DNA of 64,000 nucleotides, taken from Desulfobulbus oligotrophicus. Its GTDB lineage: Bacteria > Desulfobacterota > Desulfobulbia > Desulfobulbales > Desulfobulbaceae. The notes under the pieces are model-generated. The model ran no database searches, was not told the origin of the DNA, and saw only the letters and a list, made by a program, of their open reading frames with translations. Shown piece after piece: positions 1 through 8,689 of the stretch (position 1 is its first letter; each line of letters opens with the position of its first letter). The translations under genes were made by a program, and so were the position numbers. The stretch covers positions 291,501 to 355,500 of the forward strand of contig NZ_CP054140.1 in assembly GCF_016446285.1 (NCBI RefSeq), in the 5' to 3' direction.

Positions 1-495
1 ACATCCGACCGTTCCCGGGCCGACCTGTCCATTGACAGCCGCCTGGAGCCGACCGGGAACGGCACTCTCCTCTTTCCCCGATCCCTGGTGTTTGGTATCG
101 GCTGCAACCGGGGAACACCGGCAGAGGTAATTGCCGCCGCTGTCACGACAACCTGTCAGCAGCACAACCTGGCCCCGCAGGCCATTGCCCGCCTGGCCTC
201 CATCGACCTTAAACAGGACGAGGTCGGGCTGTGCGAGTATGCCCGCCGGCACGACCTGCCCCTTGATTTTTACACCAAAGACCAGCTCAACCAGGTGGAG
301 GGTGTCAGTGTCTCGCCGGCAGTGCAGCGGGCCACCGGCGCCAAGGGTGTCGCTGAACCGGCGGCCCTGCTCAGTGCCGGGGTCGACAGCACCCTCCTGG
401 TTCCAAAAATAAAATGGCCGGCTGTAACCACTGCCGTGGCGGAAATCGCCGATCCACTCATCGTTTCAACACACAAGGAAGCAACAGCACCATGA
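1..495 (+). CDS. cbiG: Cobalt-precorrin 5A hydrolase CbiG, C-terminal part (5' end outside window)
   Basis: The reading frame is open from base 1, so the gene begins before the window; the GTG at 88 is an internal codon and not the start. The visible 164 residues are the CbiG C-terminal domain: a LVFGIGCNRGT segment followed by an ID-hexad region (SIDLKQDEVGL) and a GVAEPAAL segment typical of the family. CbiG opens the delta-lactone of cobalt-precorrin 5A in the anaerobic (early cobalt insertion) cobalamin pathway in the cytoplasm. Its stop overlaps the start of the next gene by four bases (ATGA), so the two are translationally coupled. The family call is firm; only the C-terminal domain can be judged here. 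Confidence 0.88.
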   Translation, partial: TSDRSRADLSIDSRLEPTGNGTLLFPRSLVFGIGCNRGTPAEVIAAAVTTTCQQHNLAPQAIARLASIDLKQDEVGLCEYARRHDLPLDFYTKDQLNQVEGVSVSPAVQRATGAKGVAEPAALLSAGVDSTLLVPKIKWPAVTTAVAEIADPLIVSTHKEATAP

Positions 496-1262
496 CAACC
501 GCACAACACAGCTCAGAGGGAACACTCACCGTTGTTGGTATCGGTCCCGGTGCCATCGATCTCATGGCCCCCAGGGCGCAAACCGCGCTGGAACAGGCAG
601 AGATTGTGGTCGGATACCGCACCTATCTCGATCTGGTCCGGTCCTGTCTCAACCCAGCAAGTACCGTGCTCTCCTCAGCCATGATGCAGGAGATCGACCG
701 TTGTCGCAAAGCCCTGGAACTTGCTGAAGAGGGAAAGCGGGTGGCGCTGGTCTGCGGCGGCGATCCCGGCATCTACGCTATGGCGGGCCTTGTTTTTGAA
801 CTCGCCCGAACCATGAACACCTCGGTACCCATCGACATCATCCCCGGTATTGCCGCCCTGAACGCCTGTGCCGCCATCCTCGGCGCACCGCTGATGCACG
901 ATTTCGCCGCCATCAGTCTCTCAGACCTCATGACTCCCTGGGAACTGATCGAACAGCGCCTGGCAGCGGTGGCTCCGGCGGATTTTGTTGTGGTCATCTA
1001 CAACCCCAAGTCCAAAAAGCGCACTGACCAGATCGTCAGGGCCCGCGACATCCTGCTTGCCTCCCGGGCCCCGGACACTCCGGTGGGCATCGTCAGCGGC
1101 GCCACCCGTGAACACGAGACCGTGCGGCTGACCACCCTGGCAGCAATGCTGGATGAAGAGATCGGCATGCAGACCACGGTGATCATCGGGAACTCGCAAA
1201 CCTTTGTCTGGCGGGATAAGATGATCACACCGCGGGGATACAGCCGCAAGTACGGCCTTTAG
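492..1262 (+). CDS. cobJ: Precorrin-3B / cobalt-factor III C17-methyltransferase (CobJ/CbiH)
   Basis: A 256-residue SAM-dependent corrin-ring methyltransferase of the tetrapyrrole methylase family, contracting the ring while methylating C17. Visible hallmarks are the N-terminal VVGIGPG loop (residues 14-20), VCGGDPGIYAM near residue 95, the PGIAALNACAA segment, and VVIYNPKSKKR followed by IGNSQTFVW near the end. The ATG at 492 overlaps the cbiG stop as ATGA, which supports this start over the earlier in-frame codon at 414 lying inside cbiG. With cbiG it forms the end of an anaerobic corrin-biosynthesis operon. Length fits the family. CbiH and CobJ are orthologous names; the cbiG neighbour favours the cobalt-first route. 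Confidence 0.93.
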   Translation: MTTAQHSSEGTLTVVGIGPGAIDLMAPRAQTALEQAEIVVGYRTYLDLVRSCLNPASTVLSSAMMQEIDRCRKALELAEEGKRVALVCGGDPGIYAMAGLVFELARTMNTSVPIDIIPGIAALNACAAILGAPLMHDFAAISLSDLMTPWELIEQRLAAVAPADFVVVIYNPKSKKRTDQIVRARDILLASRAPDTPVGIVSGATREHETVRLTTLAAMLDEEIGMQTTVIIGNSQTFVWRDKMITPRGYSRKYGL

Positions 1263-1306
1263 GTCGTGTAAACAGCAACAAAAAATATCTGCAGAAGGAG
1301 CGGACA

Positions 1307-1513
1307 ATGCCGTATGTCAACATCAAGATCACCAGAGAAGGCGCAACCTCCGAACAGAAGGCAGCTCTCATATCCGGTGTGACCAGGCTGCTGCAGGAGG
1401 TGCTCAATAAAAACCCCGCCACCACCGTGGTTGTTATTGATGAGGTGGACACCGACAACTGGGGAATCGGTGGTGAACAGGTGACCCTGATCCGACAGCA
1501 ATCCCGCCGCTGA
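1307..1513 (+). CDS. 4-oxalocrotonate tautomerase family protein
   Basis: A 68-residue protein starting MPYVNIKITREG, the 4-OT pattern in which removal of Met leaves Pro as the catalytic general base. The (N)WGIGG segment around residues 45-50 also fits the family. An AGAAGGAG ribosome site precedes the ATG. Members act as small homo-oligomeric keto-enol tautomerases, but substrate cannot be read from the sequence. It lies 44 bp after cobJ on the same strand and may be co-transcribed, although no functional link to corrin synthesis is known to me. Confidence 0.85.
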   Translation: MPYVNIKITREGATSEQKAALISGVTRLLQEVLNKNPATTVVVIDEVDTDNWGIGGEQVTLIRQQSRR

Positions 1514-1826
1514 CCGGGCAGCCCCCCTGTCTGTTTGTTCCGCCTCAGAGCCGGGCAGCAGGCAGGGACCACACTTTCGCACAGCAGGTACATCCGCACG
1601 GGCGCTGATCCGGTCCTGCCTGGCTCAACCCGGCAACAATCACGCAGCCGCTCAATACTCTGCCTGCAATCAACCCTGGAACACCCGTACCAATCCTTGA
1701 CGATCTGCACAATTTATGGAACCCTGTCTGTGTTTCTTACAGACCACTGTCCGTACCTGTTGCAGAATCTGCAGCAGGTGCTTTTAAACGTTCAACACAG
1801 GCCGGCACGGCAAGGGGAGGCAGACT
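1514..1826. other. Intergenic region
   Basis: About 310 bases without a credible gene. The plus-strand ORF in this stretch has no family signature or ribosome site. GGGGAGG sits just before the flavoprotein start at 1827. I see no clear terminator or promoter consensus. Confidence 0.5.
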
Positions 1827-3167
1827 ATGCGTTTTGTTATTATTGGTGGTGATGCGGCCGGAATGAGTGCCGCCAGTCGAGCCAAGCGCCACAATCCGGA
1901 CCTGGAGGTCGTTGTCCTTGAAAGGGGTCAGGATGTTTCCTACAGCGCCTGCAACATTCCCTACAATATCGCGGATCCGGACAGAGTCATAGAAGACCTG
2001 GTGGTGCGCAGTGCCGCCACCTTTATCAACAAACTCGGGATCGACCTGCGTACCGGGCACCGGGTGGAACGAATAGACCGCACAGCCCGGACAGTGCATG
2101 GCCGCACAGCGGAAGGTACCTCTTTCGCTGTTGAGTACGACCAGCTGCTCATCGCCACCGGTGCCAGACCTATCCGGCCGAATATCCCGGGTTGCGACCT
2201 GGACGGCGTTCTGGCAGTCAAAAACCTGGTTGACGGCCGGAAGATCAAGACCTTTCTCCGCGACCGGCAGGCCCGTCGGGCCGTTATTATCGGGATGGGG
2301 TATATCGCCCTGGAAATGACGGAAGCTCTCACGAAACGGGGGCTCAAGGTCGATCTGATCAAGCCGAGGGCAGGCCTTCTGCCCTGGTTGGATCGGGAGT
2401 TGGCCGAACCGGTGAAGGAACACCTGCTGGTAAACGGGGCCGGTCTTTATGACGGTCATGCCATTGAACGGATCATTGCCGTGGATGATCATCTTGAGGT
2501 GGTTGCCGACCAGCTGCGCCTTGCCGCGGACCTGGTTATTGTGGCCATTGGTGTGGAGCCGATAGCCTCTCTGGCCAGGGATGCCGGTCTTGAGCTGAGT
2601 GTCGGCGGCTCAATTGCCGTTGATCATGGTCTGCGCACCTCGGATCCCCTCATCTTTGCGGCCGGTGACTGTGCCGACAGCTACCACCTGGTCACCGGAA
2701 AAAAGGCCTGGATCCCCCTTGCTCTCCGTGCCAACCGCGCCGGCTGGGCCGTGGCCGACAATGTCTGCGGCGGCCGGGTCGCCTTACCCGGCATAGCCGG
2801 TACCGCGGTATTCAAGGTGTTTGACATGCAGATCGCCAGAACCGGGCTCACCGTGCACGAGGCCCAGGGGGCAGGGTTCGATCCGGTCAGCGTTGTTATC
2901 CGCTCCAGATCGCGGGCCGGAATCTATCCCGGTGCACAGCCCATCCACGTGGCCATGGTGGGTGATCGCACTTCCGGACGCCTGCTCGGTGTGCAGATCA
3001 CCGGAACCGACCAGGTGGCACATCGTATCAATGCCGCAGCCGTGGCTCTGTTGGCAAAGATGACGGTGACCGATTTTTACCAGAACGATCTGGCCTATGC
3101 GCCACCCTTTGGTCCCACCTGGGATCCACTGCTGACAGCGGCCAACCAGCTGATCAAGAAACTGTAG
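1827..3167 (+). CDS. FAD/NAD(P)H-dependent CoA-disulfide reductase-like flavoprotein
   Basis: A 446-residue member of the pyridine nucleotide-disulfide oxidoreductase superfamily. Domains in order: FAD-binding Rossmann motif VIIGGDAAGMSAA (residues 4-16), a single redox cysteine in YSACNIPY (Cys42), the ATGARP segment (107-115), an NAD(P)-binding motif AVIIGMGYIALE (152-163), the second FAD motif FAAGDCAD near residue 275, and a C-terminal dimerisation domain. The single active-site Cys in an SxxCxxPY setting is characteristic of CoA-disulfide reductase, NADH oxidase and polysulfide reductase (Npsr) enzymes, which handle thiol or polysulfide stress in anaerobes. No C-terminal rhodanese domain is present. 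GGGGAGG precedes the start. Exact substrate is undecided. Confidence 0.88.
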   Translation: MRFVIIGGDAAGMSAASRAKRHNPDLEVVVLERGQDVSYSACNIPYNIADPDRVIEDLVVRSAATFINKLGIDLRTGHRVERIDRTARTVHGRTAEGTSFAVEYDQLLIATGARPIRPNIPGCDLDGVLAVKNLVDGRKIKTFLRDRQARRAVIIGMGYIALEMTEALTKRGLKVDLIKPRAGLLPWLDRELAEPVKEHLLVNGAGLYDGHAIERIIAVDDHLEVVADQLRLAADLVIVAIGVEPIASLARDAGLELSVGGSIAVDHGLRTSDPLIFAAGDCADSYHLVTGKKAWIPLALRANRAGWAVADNVCGGRVALPGIAGTAVFKVFDMQIARTGLTVHEAQGAGFDPVSVVIRSRSRAGIYPGAQPIHVAMVGDRTSGRLLGVQITGTDQVAHRINAAAVALLAKMTVTDFYQNDLAYAPPFGPTWDPLLTAANQLIKKL

Positions 3168-3429
3168 GGGACAGGAGTATTGCCGGCGGCAGAAGGGGAT
3201 GCTGCAGATGGAAGCAGGTGAGTAATGCGCAGTTCATCGCATCATCACAGCATCCAATGCCACCGGACTTACCCAAAAAGGACCGGATTGCCGTCTGGAG
3301 TCGGGCCTAAAAAAGAAACTCTGTACCAAAGCGCCGAGGAGGCCGACCTCCTGATGAGCGCTTGTCGGCTATTGCACAAAAAGTGAAAGTACCGGACCCG
3401 GAGTGTTCACTGCCTGTGGAGGAAATGAC

Positions 3430-4776
3430 ATGTCTGCATCCAAAAATACGCAACCTGCCCTGAACAGACGGCAACTGCTCAAACTGATCGGACTGGGCAG
3501 TGGTGTGCTCACTGTGGGGCCGTTTCTCAGCAGCTGTGCGGTCAACCCGGTTACCGGCCGACAGCAGCTGATGATGATGTCTGAGAGCCAGGAGATTGAC
3601 ACTGATCGTCAACGGGCGCCCTATCAGTTTTCCGAGGATTACGGCGTTCTCCAGGACAACTCGGTGAACGCCTATATCGGCCGGGTCGGCAACGAGCTGG
3701 CCACGCGCTCCCACCGGCCCCAGATGCCGTTCTCCTTTCGCGGAGTCAATGCCGCCTATATCAATGCCTATGCCTTCCCCGGCGGTTCCATAGCCGTGAC
3801 CAGAGGCATGCTGGTTGAACTGGAGAGTGAGGCCGAACTTGCCGCCCTGCTGGGCCATGAGATCGGCCATGTCTGTGCACGCCACTCCGCTCAGCAGGCA
3901 AGCAAAGGGATGATTGCCAACCTGCTCATGACCGGGGCAAGTGTGGCCACCGGTGTTGCGGGCTATGGCGGTGCCACCGACCTGGTGCAACAGCTCGGTG
4001 GCCTGGGGGCCGGAGCTCTGCTGGCCAGCTACAGCCGTGACAACGAACGGGAGGCCGATGCCCTTGGCATGGAGTACATGGTCAGGGCCGGATACGATGC
4101 CGATGGCATGGTGAAACTGATGGAGGTGCTGAATCGGAACCAGCAACGCAACCCCAGTGCCATTGAACTCATGTTCGCCACCCATCCCATGAGTAACGAA
4201 CGCCTGGCCACGGCCCGGCAGGCGGTGGCCACCACCTATCAGGCATCCCGGACCGGAGTCGTCCAGCGGGAACGCTACCTGGACAACACAGCGGGCCTGC
4301 GCCGGATCAAACCGGCGATTCTTGCTCTGCAAAACGGCAGCACCGCCATGGGAAAAAATCAGTTCCCAACAGCCAGAGAACAGTTCACTGCAGCGCTGCA
4401 GACCGCTCCCCAGGACTATACCGCCCTGGTGATGATGGCCTCCTGCCAGATGGCGCTCAAAGATGTGACCAGTGCCGAGCAGTACGCCCGCAAGGCCACA
4501 GAGGTGTATCCCACCGAGCCAAAGGGGCACAGCCTGCTGGCGGTGAGTCTGATCAACACGAAGAAGTACGACCATGCCCTGCAGTCCTTAAGCGAGTATG
4601 ACCGCCTGCTGCCGGGCAACCCGCAGGTCATCTTTTATAAAGGCTACTGTTACGAACAGATGGACAAAAAACAGGAAGCCGCCACCCACTATCACAACTA
4701 TCTGCAGAAAGTCAGCTCCGGCGAGCAGGCCCAGCATGCCTATGCACGCCTGCAGAGCTGGGGCTATGTGCGCTGA
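3430..4776 (+). CDS. M48-family metalloprotease lipoprotein with TPR tail (BepA/YfgC-like)
   Basis: A 448-residue periplasmic zinc protease. The ATG at 3430 is chosen because GGAGGA lies six bases upstream; the earlier GTG at 3403 has no ribosome site. The N terminus carries RRQLLKLIGLGSG and a lipobox ending LSSC (Cys36), so it is probably exported as a lipoprotein, possibly by Tat given the paired arginines. The zinc motif HEIGH is at residues 143-147, and a downstream NEREADALG supplies the third ligand. The C-terminal 150 residues look like TPR repeats (AxxxYPxxPKGHSLLAVSL and LPGNPQVIFYKGYCY). BepA relatives do quality control of outer-membrane protein assembly. It converges on panB. Confidence 0.9.
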   Translation: MSASKNTQPALNRRQLLKLIGLGSGVLTVGPFLSSCAVNPVTGRQQLMMMSESQEIDTDRQRAPYQFSEDYGVLQDNSVNAYIGRVGNELATRSHRPQMPFSFRGVNAAYINAYAFPGGSIAVTRGMLVELESEAELAALLGHEIGHVCARHSAQQASKGMIANLLMTGASVATGVAGYGGATDLVQQLGGLGAGALLASYSRDNEREADALGMEYMVRAGYDADGMVKLMEVLNRNQQRNPSAIELMFATHPMSNERLATARQAVATTYQASRTGVVQRERYLDNTAGLRRIKPAILALQNGSTAMGKNQFPTAREQFTAALQTAPQDYTALVMMASCQMALKDVTSAEQYARKATEVYPTEPKGHSLLAVSLINTKKYDHALQSLSEYDRLLPGNPQVIFYKGYCYEQMDKKQEAATHYHNYLQKVSSGEQAQHAYARLQSWGYVR

Positions 4777-4857
4777 ACACAGCAGGCAGGAGAAAAGACA
4801 GGGCGATACCCGGCCGCGGACAGGCTGTCGTTAAAGTACCGGCAGCCGGCTGTCTGC

Positions 4858-5700
4858 TCAGTACAGTTGCAGCAGCTTATCCATTTCCTCGGGTTTCATG
4901 GTGAAACTGTGCTCAGCAGCGGGAAAGGCACGACTTTCCACATCTTTCTTGTACTGTGCCAAGGCCTTGGCAACAGGCTCGTTGAGCCGGGCGTACTGTT
5001 TGACAAACTTGGGGGTAAAACGGTCATAAAGCCCCACAGCGTCATGGATGACCAGAACCTGACCATCACACCCCGGACCGGCACCGATACCAATGGTTGG
5101 GATGGTGATCTCCTGCGTGATATGTTCGGCCAGCGGTGCGGGAATCGCCTCCAGCACCACAGAAAAGCAGCCGGCCTCTTCCAGAGCACGGGCATCTGCA
5201 ATGAGCTTTCCTGCAGCCTGGGCACTCTTGCCCTGCACCTTAAAACCGCCGAGACTGGTGGCTGTCTGCGGCGTCAGTCCGATATGCCCCTGCACCGGAA
5301 TACCCGCCCGCACAATGGCGGCCACGGTTTCCGCCATCTCCACCCCACCTTCGACCTTGACCGCATCTGCCCCACCTTCCTTCAGAATGCGGGTGGCATT
5401 GCTGATCGCCTCGGGTATGGAACTGTTGTACGACCCAAAGGGCATGTCGGTGACCACAAGTGCCCGTTGCACCCCCCGTACCACAGCCCTGGTGTGGTGG
5501 ATCATCTCTTCCATGGTGACGGAGACCGTGTCAGGATACCCCAACACCACCATACCCAGACTGTCACCCACCAGTACAATGTCGATTCCCGCCTCATCAA
5601 CCAGTTTGGCCCATGGATAGTCATAGGCCGTCAGCTCGGCAATCGGGGTGCCGTGTTTACGATGTTTAATGTCCGGGATGGTCACTTTGTTCAGATGCAT
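4858..5700 (-). CDS. panB: 3-methyl-2-oxobutanoate hydroxymethyltransferase (ketopantoate hydroxymethyltransferase)
   Basis: A 280-residue protein matching PanB throughout: DYPWAKLVDEAGIDIVLVGDSLGM at the N terminus holds the metal-binding Asp of VGDS, VTDMPFGSY and GGADAVKVEGG follow, then GHIGLTPQ and the catalytic region VVLEAIP, and IGIGAGPGCDGQVLV. It transfers a hydroxymethyl group from 5,10-methylene-THF to alpha-ketoisovalerate in pantothenate synthesis. Its start lies 28 bp after the panE stop on the same strand, so the two form a pantoate-making operon. Length is slightly above the usual 263-275 because of a C-terminal extension. Confidence 0.95.
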   Translation of the reverse strand: MHLNKVTIPDIKHRKHGTPIAELTAYDYPWAKLVDEAGIDIVLVGDSLGMVVLGYPDTVSVTMEEMIHHTRAVVRGVQRALVVTDMPFGSYNSSIPEAISNATRILKEGGADAVKVEGGVEMAETVAAIVRAGIPVQGHIGLTPQTATSLGGFKVQGKSAQAAGKLIADARALEEAGCFSVVLEAIPAPLAEHITQEITIPTIGIGAGPGCDGQVLVIHDAVGLYDRFTPKFVKQYARLNEPVAKALAQYKKDVESRAFPAAEHSFTMKPEEMDKLLQLY

Positions 5701-5728
5701 GAAGTCTCCTGGGTTGAGATGAAGGTTT

Positions 5729-6682
5729 TCAGGTAGATATCCGCTGGGCGGCAGTGGCCTCCAGGGCCTTGATCATCCGGGTAAAGAGCAGATTAACCGG
5801 CGTAGGCACGCCGACCTCCTGCCCCCTGGCGACCACGGCGCCGTTGATGACATCGATCTCCGTTGGTCTCCCCCGCAGCACATCCTGAAGCATGGAGGCA
5901 CGATTGGTGGCCGTCTGCCGGCAGACCTGATGGACACGATCGAGCTGCTGTTCATACTCAAGATCAATACAGAGGGCACGGGCCACAGCCACGGCTTCCG
6001 CCACCAGCTCGTCCATCAGCTCTCTGCAGGCCCCTGCTTCAACCAAAGTGCCGTTGGGAACACGCAGCAGTGCGGCGAGCGCGTTAATACCGACGTTAAC
6101 AATGAGCTTTGACCAGAGCAGGCTATCCACATCATCACTGGTTCGGATCTCCAGACCGGCGCGGTTGAACAACCTGACAACCGCTGCAATCGCAGCGGCC
6201 TGCCCCGGCCCGACCGCCAGCACCGTGGCACCGTTTCCGGCATGACGGACCTGCCCGGGCGCCTGCAAAGTGGCTCCCTGTGCGGTGATACCCGCAGCAG
6301 CCCGTTGACGGCCGACACAGGCTGCAATCTGCTCCAGATTGCCCAGCCCGTTCTGCAGGGTGAGTACCAGACCTTCAGGGTGCAGGAGCTGTTGCGCTGT
6401 GACGGCAGCTGCCCCGGTTGCGCCTGCCTTGGTACAGATCAGAATCAGATCAGCCCGGCGATCGTACTGCTCCGGTCCGGTCAGCACCGGAAGAGCAAGG
6501 GAATGCTGCTCACCCTCCATAGTTGTCAGCAGAAGACCGTTCTGCTGAATGGCCCGGGCATGCTCGCTGTTCGTGGTGTACAAAGTGATCCGGGCATGGG
6601 GAGCAAGCAGACCGCCGAACAGACTGCCCAGAGCGCCCGCTCCGATAATGACAACTTCCATGCGTCCTGGTTCAGTTTGCAT
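5729..6682 (-). CDS. panE: 2-dehydropantoate 2-reductase (ketopantoate reductase)
   Basis: A 317-residue NADPH-dependent reductase making pantoate, the step after panB. It starts with a Rossmann loop VVIIGAGALGSLFGG, has LTLQNGLGN in the middle, the catalytic Lys in LLWSKLIVNVGINAL, and the late RASMLQDVLRGRPTEIDVINGAV signature with the catalytic Glu-containing helix. Two starts are possible: ATG at 6682 or the ATG at 6661 immediately before EVVIIGAG. The second gives the more typical N terminus and has AGGA close upstream, so the true protein may be 310 residues. First gene of the panE-panB operon. Confidence 0.93.
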   Translation of the reverse strand: MQTEPGRMEVVIIGAGALGSLFGGLLAPHARITLYTTNSEHARAIQQNGLLLTTMEGEQHSLALPVLTGPEQYDRRADLILICTKAGATGAAAVTAQQLLHPEGLVLTLQNGLGNLEQIAACVGRQRAAAGITAQGATLQAPGQVRHAGNGATVLAVGPGQAAAIAAVVRLFNRAGLEIRTSDDVDSLLWSKLIVNVGINALAALLRVPNGTLVEAGACRELMDELVAEAVAVARALCIDLEYEQQLDRVHQVCRQTATNRASMLQDVLRGRPTEIDVINGAVVARGQEVGVPTPVNLLFTRMIKALEATAAQRIST

Positions 6683-6871
6683 CAGATACTCTCATAGCCT
6701 GCAGTCTGGTTCGATCCCGGCAGCGACAGGTTATAAACCATCATCCAAAAAGGTCAACTCGAACCCGTCAACAGAAAATAAAGTGCTGAAATTTGCACAG
6801 CCGTTTGCAACAAGGTAAGATATCCCGGTCTGAAACCAATATCTTTTCACCTCTGCCCCGGAGAAACATCT
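6683..6871. other. Divergent intergenic region between panE and a small plus-strand ORF
   Basis: 189 bases, relatively AT-rich compared with the flanks, that must hold the promoter of panE-panB on the minus strand. I could not settle on a clear -35/-10 pair. Confidence 0.4.
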
Positions 6872-7132
6872 ATGCAGCTTTTTATCTGGCGACACAGCAA
6901 ACACTTTTCCAGCTGGTCCATGCTGGACGAACCCCATATCCACACCAGTAACTACCTGCAGGCTGATGTCACGGTCCTGGCGTCCTCCAGGGAGGAGGCC
7001 ATGGCACTGCTCGAACAGAACGGCCAATGGCACAAAGAAGAACTGGCCCGCATTGAACCGCAGATCATCTCCCTGAACAAGGCGCAAATTGTGATCAGTC
7101 ATGTTGATGGACGTGAAACACCGACCGTCTGA
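6872..7132 (+). CDS. Small hypothetical protein
   Basis: An 86-residue protein I do not recognise. It begins MQLFIWRHSKHFSSWSMLDEPH and has a regular alternation of beta-like and helical segments (SSREEAMALLEQNG; QIISLNKAQIVISHVDG), consistent with a small folded alpha/beta domain. A CCGGAG ribosome-like site lies a few bases upstream of the ATG. An overlapping ORF on the other strand (6731-7207) lacks any protein-like signature, so the plus strand is preferred. Function unknown. Confidence 0.5.
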   Translation: MQLFIWRHSKHFSSWSMLDEPHIHTSNYLQADVTVLASSREEAMALLEQNGQWHKEELARIEPQIISLNKAQIVISHVDGRETPTV

Positions 7133-7288
7133 GAGTGCACCCGTGAAGGCGCCGCTGCTTTTCCCTGTGCATTCCAAGGGAAAGAAAGGTATGATGCATA
7201 TGTTCATAAGCAGGGAAGACAGTAATCACCGTTCTTTATGTCCGCCTTCCAAGGCAGTCGTTGAAAATCCTTTTCACAGGAATGTACC

Positions 7289-7732
7289 ATGGAGCAGCCC
7301 GCACATAACCTGATCGCGAAAAAGGTCTGCTGGTATGAATCTCTGGCTATCCTTTTCTGTATCGCTCTGTCATGGTTTGATGAAATTTTCGATATCCCCT
7401 ACGTGTTGCTGGGTGGCCCGGCAACCCCGATAAACTGGCGGGAGTCTATTTTTGAAAGCATCGTCATCGGCATTGTGGGTGTTGTTATTATCCGCCACAC
7501 CTACAAACTCCTCACCAAAATAAGCTACCTGGAAAGTATTCTGCCGATCTGTGCCTCCTGCAAGGCTATCCGCCTGGATCAGGAATTCTGGGACAGTGTC
7601 AAACAGGTGGTGGAAACCAAGGCTGCCGCCGAATTTACCCATGGTATCTGCCCGAAATGCATTGAAACCTACTATCCGGAACTCAGACGAAAGACCGCTG
7701 TAAAAGATACATCCGGCAACGCCGGAACATAG
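7289..7732 (+). CDS. Two-TM membrane protein with a C-terminal CxxC...CPKC redox/metal-like tail
   Basis: A 147-residue protein with two membrane segments (around residues 20-35 and 55-70) followed by a soluble tail ILPICASCKAIRLDQ, then a tryptophan-containing helix and HGICPKCIETYYPEL. This cysteine-rich tail (ICxxCKxIR ... HGICPxC ... YP) is one I know from the C termini of many deltaproteobacterial sensor kinases and response regulators, where its role is undefined; metal binding is the likely reading. Here the tail is attached to a membrane anchor without any kinase or receiver domain. No clear partner gene nearby. Confidence 0.7.
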   Translation: MEQPAHNLIAKKVCWYESLAILFCIALSWFDEIFDIPYVLLGGPATPINWRESIFESIVIGIVGVVIIRHTYKLLTKISYLESILPICASCKAIRLDQEFWDSVKQVVETKAAAEFTHGICPKCIETYYPELRRKTAVKDTSGNAGT

Positions 7733-7790
7733 TTCCCGATCCATCTGATCAGACGGAACAACAGCCGCCTCTACCCAGCAGCCCTTGTCC

Positions 7791-8564
7791 ATGCAAACCA
7801 TCAGAGCAATCTGCCTGGCCGAACGATTTCAATTCGACGCCCTCTGGGATCATTTCTCACAGCAGCCGGAGGCTGTTCGCCTGCGCAACGTCATTGCCCT
7901 GACCAAAGGGGAGAATGTTTTTGCCTTTTTATTTGATTACGGGGTCTGTGTACTTTTTCAGTACGGGCGCGATGCTGAACAACGGTTACTTGCGCTGCTG
8001 AACAGCTATCTGATCAACCCCTTGACATCTTTTGTTGACGAAGAGCTGAGCTACCGGCAGAACAGCGAAACCGGCATTCGCATCCGTAACGACCTGATCG
8101 AGATCAACGATCTCTCCCGGCTGACCTGTCTGTCACTGGCCCATGCCCTGGCGCAGTCAACCAAGCTGGCCTTCTTTGAAGCCTCGATTGAGAAGACCAT
8201 CAAAAAGACCAAGTACATCCCGGAGACCCTGGCGCAAAAGGGATCCATTGCCCTGTCCCGCGTTCAGCTCGCCAAGGAACGGGGCCGGGTGTATCTGGAA
8301 AAATCACACGTCATCCTCCAGTTTAACTTGCTCGATACGCCGGAGTTCATCTGGGAGTATCCGGAACTTGAGCACTATTACCTTGCGCTCTCCCGTTACC
8401 TTGAAATCACTCCCCGGGCCACTGTGCTTAAAAACCGATTGGAGGTCATCCAGGAACTCCTGGAAATGATGGCAGATGAACAGAAACACCGGCACTCAAG
8501 TATGCTGGAATGGATCATCATCATCCTCATTGCCATTGAAATTCTCCTCTTTCTTGTCAACTGA
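7791..8564 (+). CDS. RMD1/DUF155 (YagE) family protein
   Basis: A 257-residue protein with the DUF155/RMD1 layout: an N-terminal segment with VFAFLFDYGVCVLFQYG, a central helical region (RIRNDLIEINDLSRLTCLSLAHALAQSTKLAFFE) and a single hydrophobic C-terminal anchor (IIIILIAIEILLFLV). Eukaryotic relatives (Rmd1, Rmd8, Sif2) are mitochondrial or membrane-tethered; bacterial function is unknown. The ATG at 7791 is preferred over the TTG at 7785; no strong ribosome site is seen for either. Predicted tail-anchored to the inner membrane. Confidence 0.78.
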   Translation: MQTIRAICLAERFQFDALWDHFSQQPEAVRLRNVIALTKGENVFAFLFDYGVCVLFQYGRDAEQRLLALLNSYLINPLTSFVDEELSYRQNSETGIRIRNDLIEINDLSRLTCLSLAHALAQSTKLAFFEASIEKTIKKTKYIPETLAQKGSIALSRVQLAKERGRVYLEKSHVILQFNLLDTPEFIWEYPELEHYYLALSRYLEITPRATVLKNRLEVIQELLEMMADEQKHRHSSMLEWIIIILIAIEILLFLVN

Positions 8565-8689
8565 CACCGTCGGACAGGCAAGAGCACACGCTGCCTGCCT
8601 TTTCCTTTGCCGTCCGGCTAGAGGATGGTTATGCTAGACACGACAGCAGCCCCTCTCTTTCAAACCCCTTCTGTTGCCTGGAGATTGCC

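Noticed and set aside
3307-4575. 422-residue minus-strand ORF
   Set aside because: It lies opposite the M48 protease gene, has His/Gly-rich residues typical of antisense frames and no family motif.
6731-7207. 158-residue minus-strand ORF overlapping the 86-residue plus-strand gene
   Set aside because: No ribosome site or domain; the plus-strand candidate has a better start context.
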